Assembly (NCBI GenBank): GCA_965248855.1
Contig: CBDFKQ010000027.1
Coordinates: 62,001-126,000, forward strand
DNA length: 64,000 nucleotides
Reading direction: 5' to 3'
DNA from: CBDFKQ01 sp965248855
GTDB lineage: Bacteria; Bacteroidota; Bacteroidia; Cytophagales; 172606-1
A program made the position numbers and the translations under genes. Shown here piece after piece: positions 63,005-64,000 of the stretch (its first letter is position 1; every line of letters begins with the position of its first letter). Under the pieces are notes generated by a model, which was not told the origin of the DNA, made no database searches, and worked only from the letters and a program-made list of their open reading frames with translations.

Positions 63005-63029
63005 ACGATATTGATATATTGATAATTTA
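63005..63029 (+). repeat. Dispersed CGATAT element, copy h
   Basis: ACGATATTGATATATTGATA followed by ATTTA: the copy closest to the consensus. It touches the stop codon of the OmpA-family gene and precedes its terminator. Confidence 0.55.
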
Positions 63030-64000
63030 ATTTTTAAGGATTTTAAATTCTACTCTTCTGTTTACTTTTCTTTCTTCGTCATTTCCGTTTTTATTTATCG
63101 GTTTTGTACCACCATAAGCTTTGGTGTTTAATCTGCTTTCGTTTATCCCTTTGCTTATTAAATATTGCTTTACAGCCTTCACTCTGTTTTCTGATAAAAG
63201 CTGGTTATCGCTTGGGTTACCGATTATATCTGTATGACCTTCTAAAACAATTTCCATATTAGGGTTATCATTTAATAAATCTACTAAATGCCCGAGTTCT
63301 TGATAAGAATCGGGTAATAAAGTATATTCTCCGATAGGAAAGAAAATATTATTTAATCGAATTGTAGCACCAATTTCGATGGGGGCAAGATAAAGGTCGC
63401 GGGTTATTTCGGTGTAAATTTTTGATTTATCTATTACTATATTATCAGTTACAGAATAAAATTTATCTTTTTTGGCTAAAAAACTATAAGAAAAGCCAAC
63501 CGGTAATACGATTGTATAAGTTCCATCAATGGGATTGCTTGTTGCAGTTCCTAAAATTTTATGTGTTTTTAAATCATAATAAGTAATTACAGATTTTAAA
63601 GGTTCTTTTGTTTTATTATTTAAAACTTTTCCATGGATTAAAACCACAGCCTTTGGTTTTGCCACATCAGGTATTTTTAATCTTACTATATCTAAACCAC
63701 CAAGAGTATTTTTTGATGTTGTCATATAGGCATATTTACCGGAAGCAGGTAAAGTATAATAGGCATCCCATGCATCAGTATTTATAGAGTTACCCATGTT
63801 TTGCGGTTCGCTCCAGTTTGTCCAACTTTCATCTAATCTTCTGCTGACAAAAATATCATTTGAACCATATCCGGGATGCCCGTCGGATGAAAAATATAAT
63901 GTTACTCCATCCGCAGCTAAAAAAGGTGTATCTTCAAATCTTGAAGTATTCACCACATTTCCAAGATTTTTTGGTTTAGACCAATGATTTTCTGAAAGTA
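63027..64000 (-). CDS. OmpA family protein with PD40 repeats, cut by the window end
   Basis: The 3' part of a large gene; the frame is open to the window edge (W-S-K-P-K-N-L-G precedes the first candidate GTG start), so the N-terminus is missing. Visible are WD40-like PD40 beta-propeller units (TPFLAADGVTLYFSSDGHPG and YTLPASGKYAYMTTSKN), a carboxypeptidase-regulatory-like domain (VLIHGKVLNNKTKEPLKSVI) and a C-terminal OmpA peptidoglycan-binding domain (LEGHTDIIGNPSDNQLLSEN and RVKAVKQYLISKGINESRLN). It anchors the outer membrane to the cell wall; similar proteins occur with gliding and secretion (PorE-like) systems. Confidence 0.93.
   Translation of the reverse strand, partial: LSENHWSKPKNLGNVVNTSRFEDTPFLAADGVTLYFSSDGHPGYGSNDIFVSRRLDESWTNWSEPQNMGNSINTDAWDAYYTLPASGKYAYMTTSKNTLGGLDIVRLKIPDVAKPKAVVLIHGKVLNNKTKEPLKSVITYYDLKTHKILGTATSNPIDGTYTIVLPVGFSYSFLAKKDKFYSVTDNIVIDKSKIYTEITRDLYLAPIEIGATIRLNNIFFPIGEYTLLPDSYQELGHLVDLLNDNPNMEIVLEGHTDIIGNPSDNQLLSENRVKAVKQYLISKGINESRLNTKAYGGTKPINKNGNDEERKVNRRVEFKILKN

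Noticed and set aside
1..64000. tRNA, rRNA or insertion sequences
   Set aside because: No TTCGA/TTCAA-type T-loop pairs with cloverleaf arms, no rRNA landmarks and no transposase-like reading frame were found in the gaps.

Overview
The window looks like a core chromosomal segment of a member of the Bacteroidota, probably near the Chitinophagia or Saprospiria, though that finer placement is only an impression. The reasons are the low G+C content (roughly one third by eye), start codons preceded by A/T-rich sequence instead of Shine-Dalgarno sites, promoter elements of the TAnnTTTG type, and lineage-typical proteins: PspC proteins with a DUF2807 domain, a CarB without its allosteric domain, a short NuoG, DUF4143 ATPases, OmpA proteins with PD40 repeats and many small lipoproteins. 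I see no rRNA, tRNA, insertion sequence, prophage or CRISPR array.

Layout. 0-5 kb: a PadR regulator with a two-PspC-domain membrane protein, then prs and the gene for ribosomal protein L25. 5-13 kb: a secreted sugar isomerase-like protein, a Crp/Fnr-type regulator, a decayed coding fragment, a Uma2 nuclease-fold protein, a membrane pyrophosphatase, and a DUF4143 ATPase preceded by four direct repeats at an exact 33-bp period. 12-18 kb: paralogous lipoproteins, 6-phosphogluconate dehydrogenase with a gluconate transporter, a membrane protein that seems frameshifted, an SprT-like metalloprotease and a cytochrome b5-like protein. 18-23 kb: carB, a 2-phosphosulfolactate phosphatase homologue, gcvT and a fasciclin-domain protein. 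23.8-37.4 kb: a complete 14-gene respiratory complex I operon, nuoA to nuoN, all on the minus strand, with a recognisable promoter and a terminator.

37-51 kb: a KirBac-type potassium channel, DinB protein, cyclophilin, an RmlD-like reductase, two paralogous lipoproteins, an esterase, a helix-hairpin-helix protein, a small basic DUF6496-like protein, a metallo-beta-lactamase-fold hydrolase, a DUF1624 membrane protein, a deoxyhypusine synthase-like enzyme, a Lys/Glu-rich secreted protein and an MtfA-type peptidase. 51-54 kb: a stress-type flavin-fold protein and the agmatine-to-putrescine pair aguB-aguA. 54-64 kb: trpS, lpxK, a minus-strand lipid/envelope group (PfkB kinase, patatin, acyltransferase, GtrA), rsgA with waaA, and the 3' part of an OmpA-family gene cut by the window end.

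How the genes work together: the pyrophosphatase, complex I and potassium channel concern ion gradients; gntP and gnd concern gluconate use; aguB, aguA and perhaps the deoxyhypusine synthase-like enzyme concern polyamines; lpxK and waaA concern lipid A and Kdo. The least explained signals are non-coding: the 33-bp repeat array before the ATPase gene, a scattered intergenic CGATATTGATATATTGATAA-like element, and GACAAGA-type inverted repeats at two convergent gene junctions. No complete new system can be demonstrated from sequence alone.
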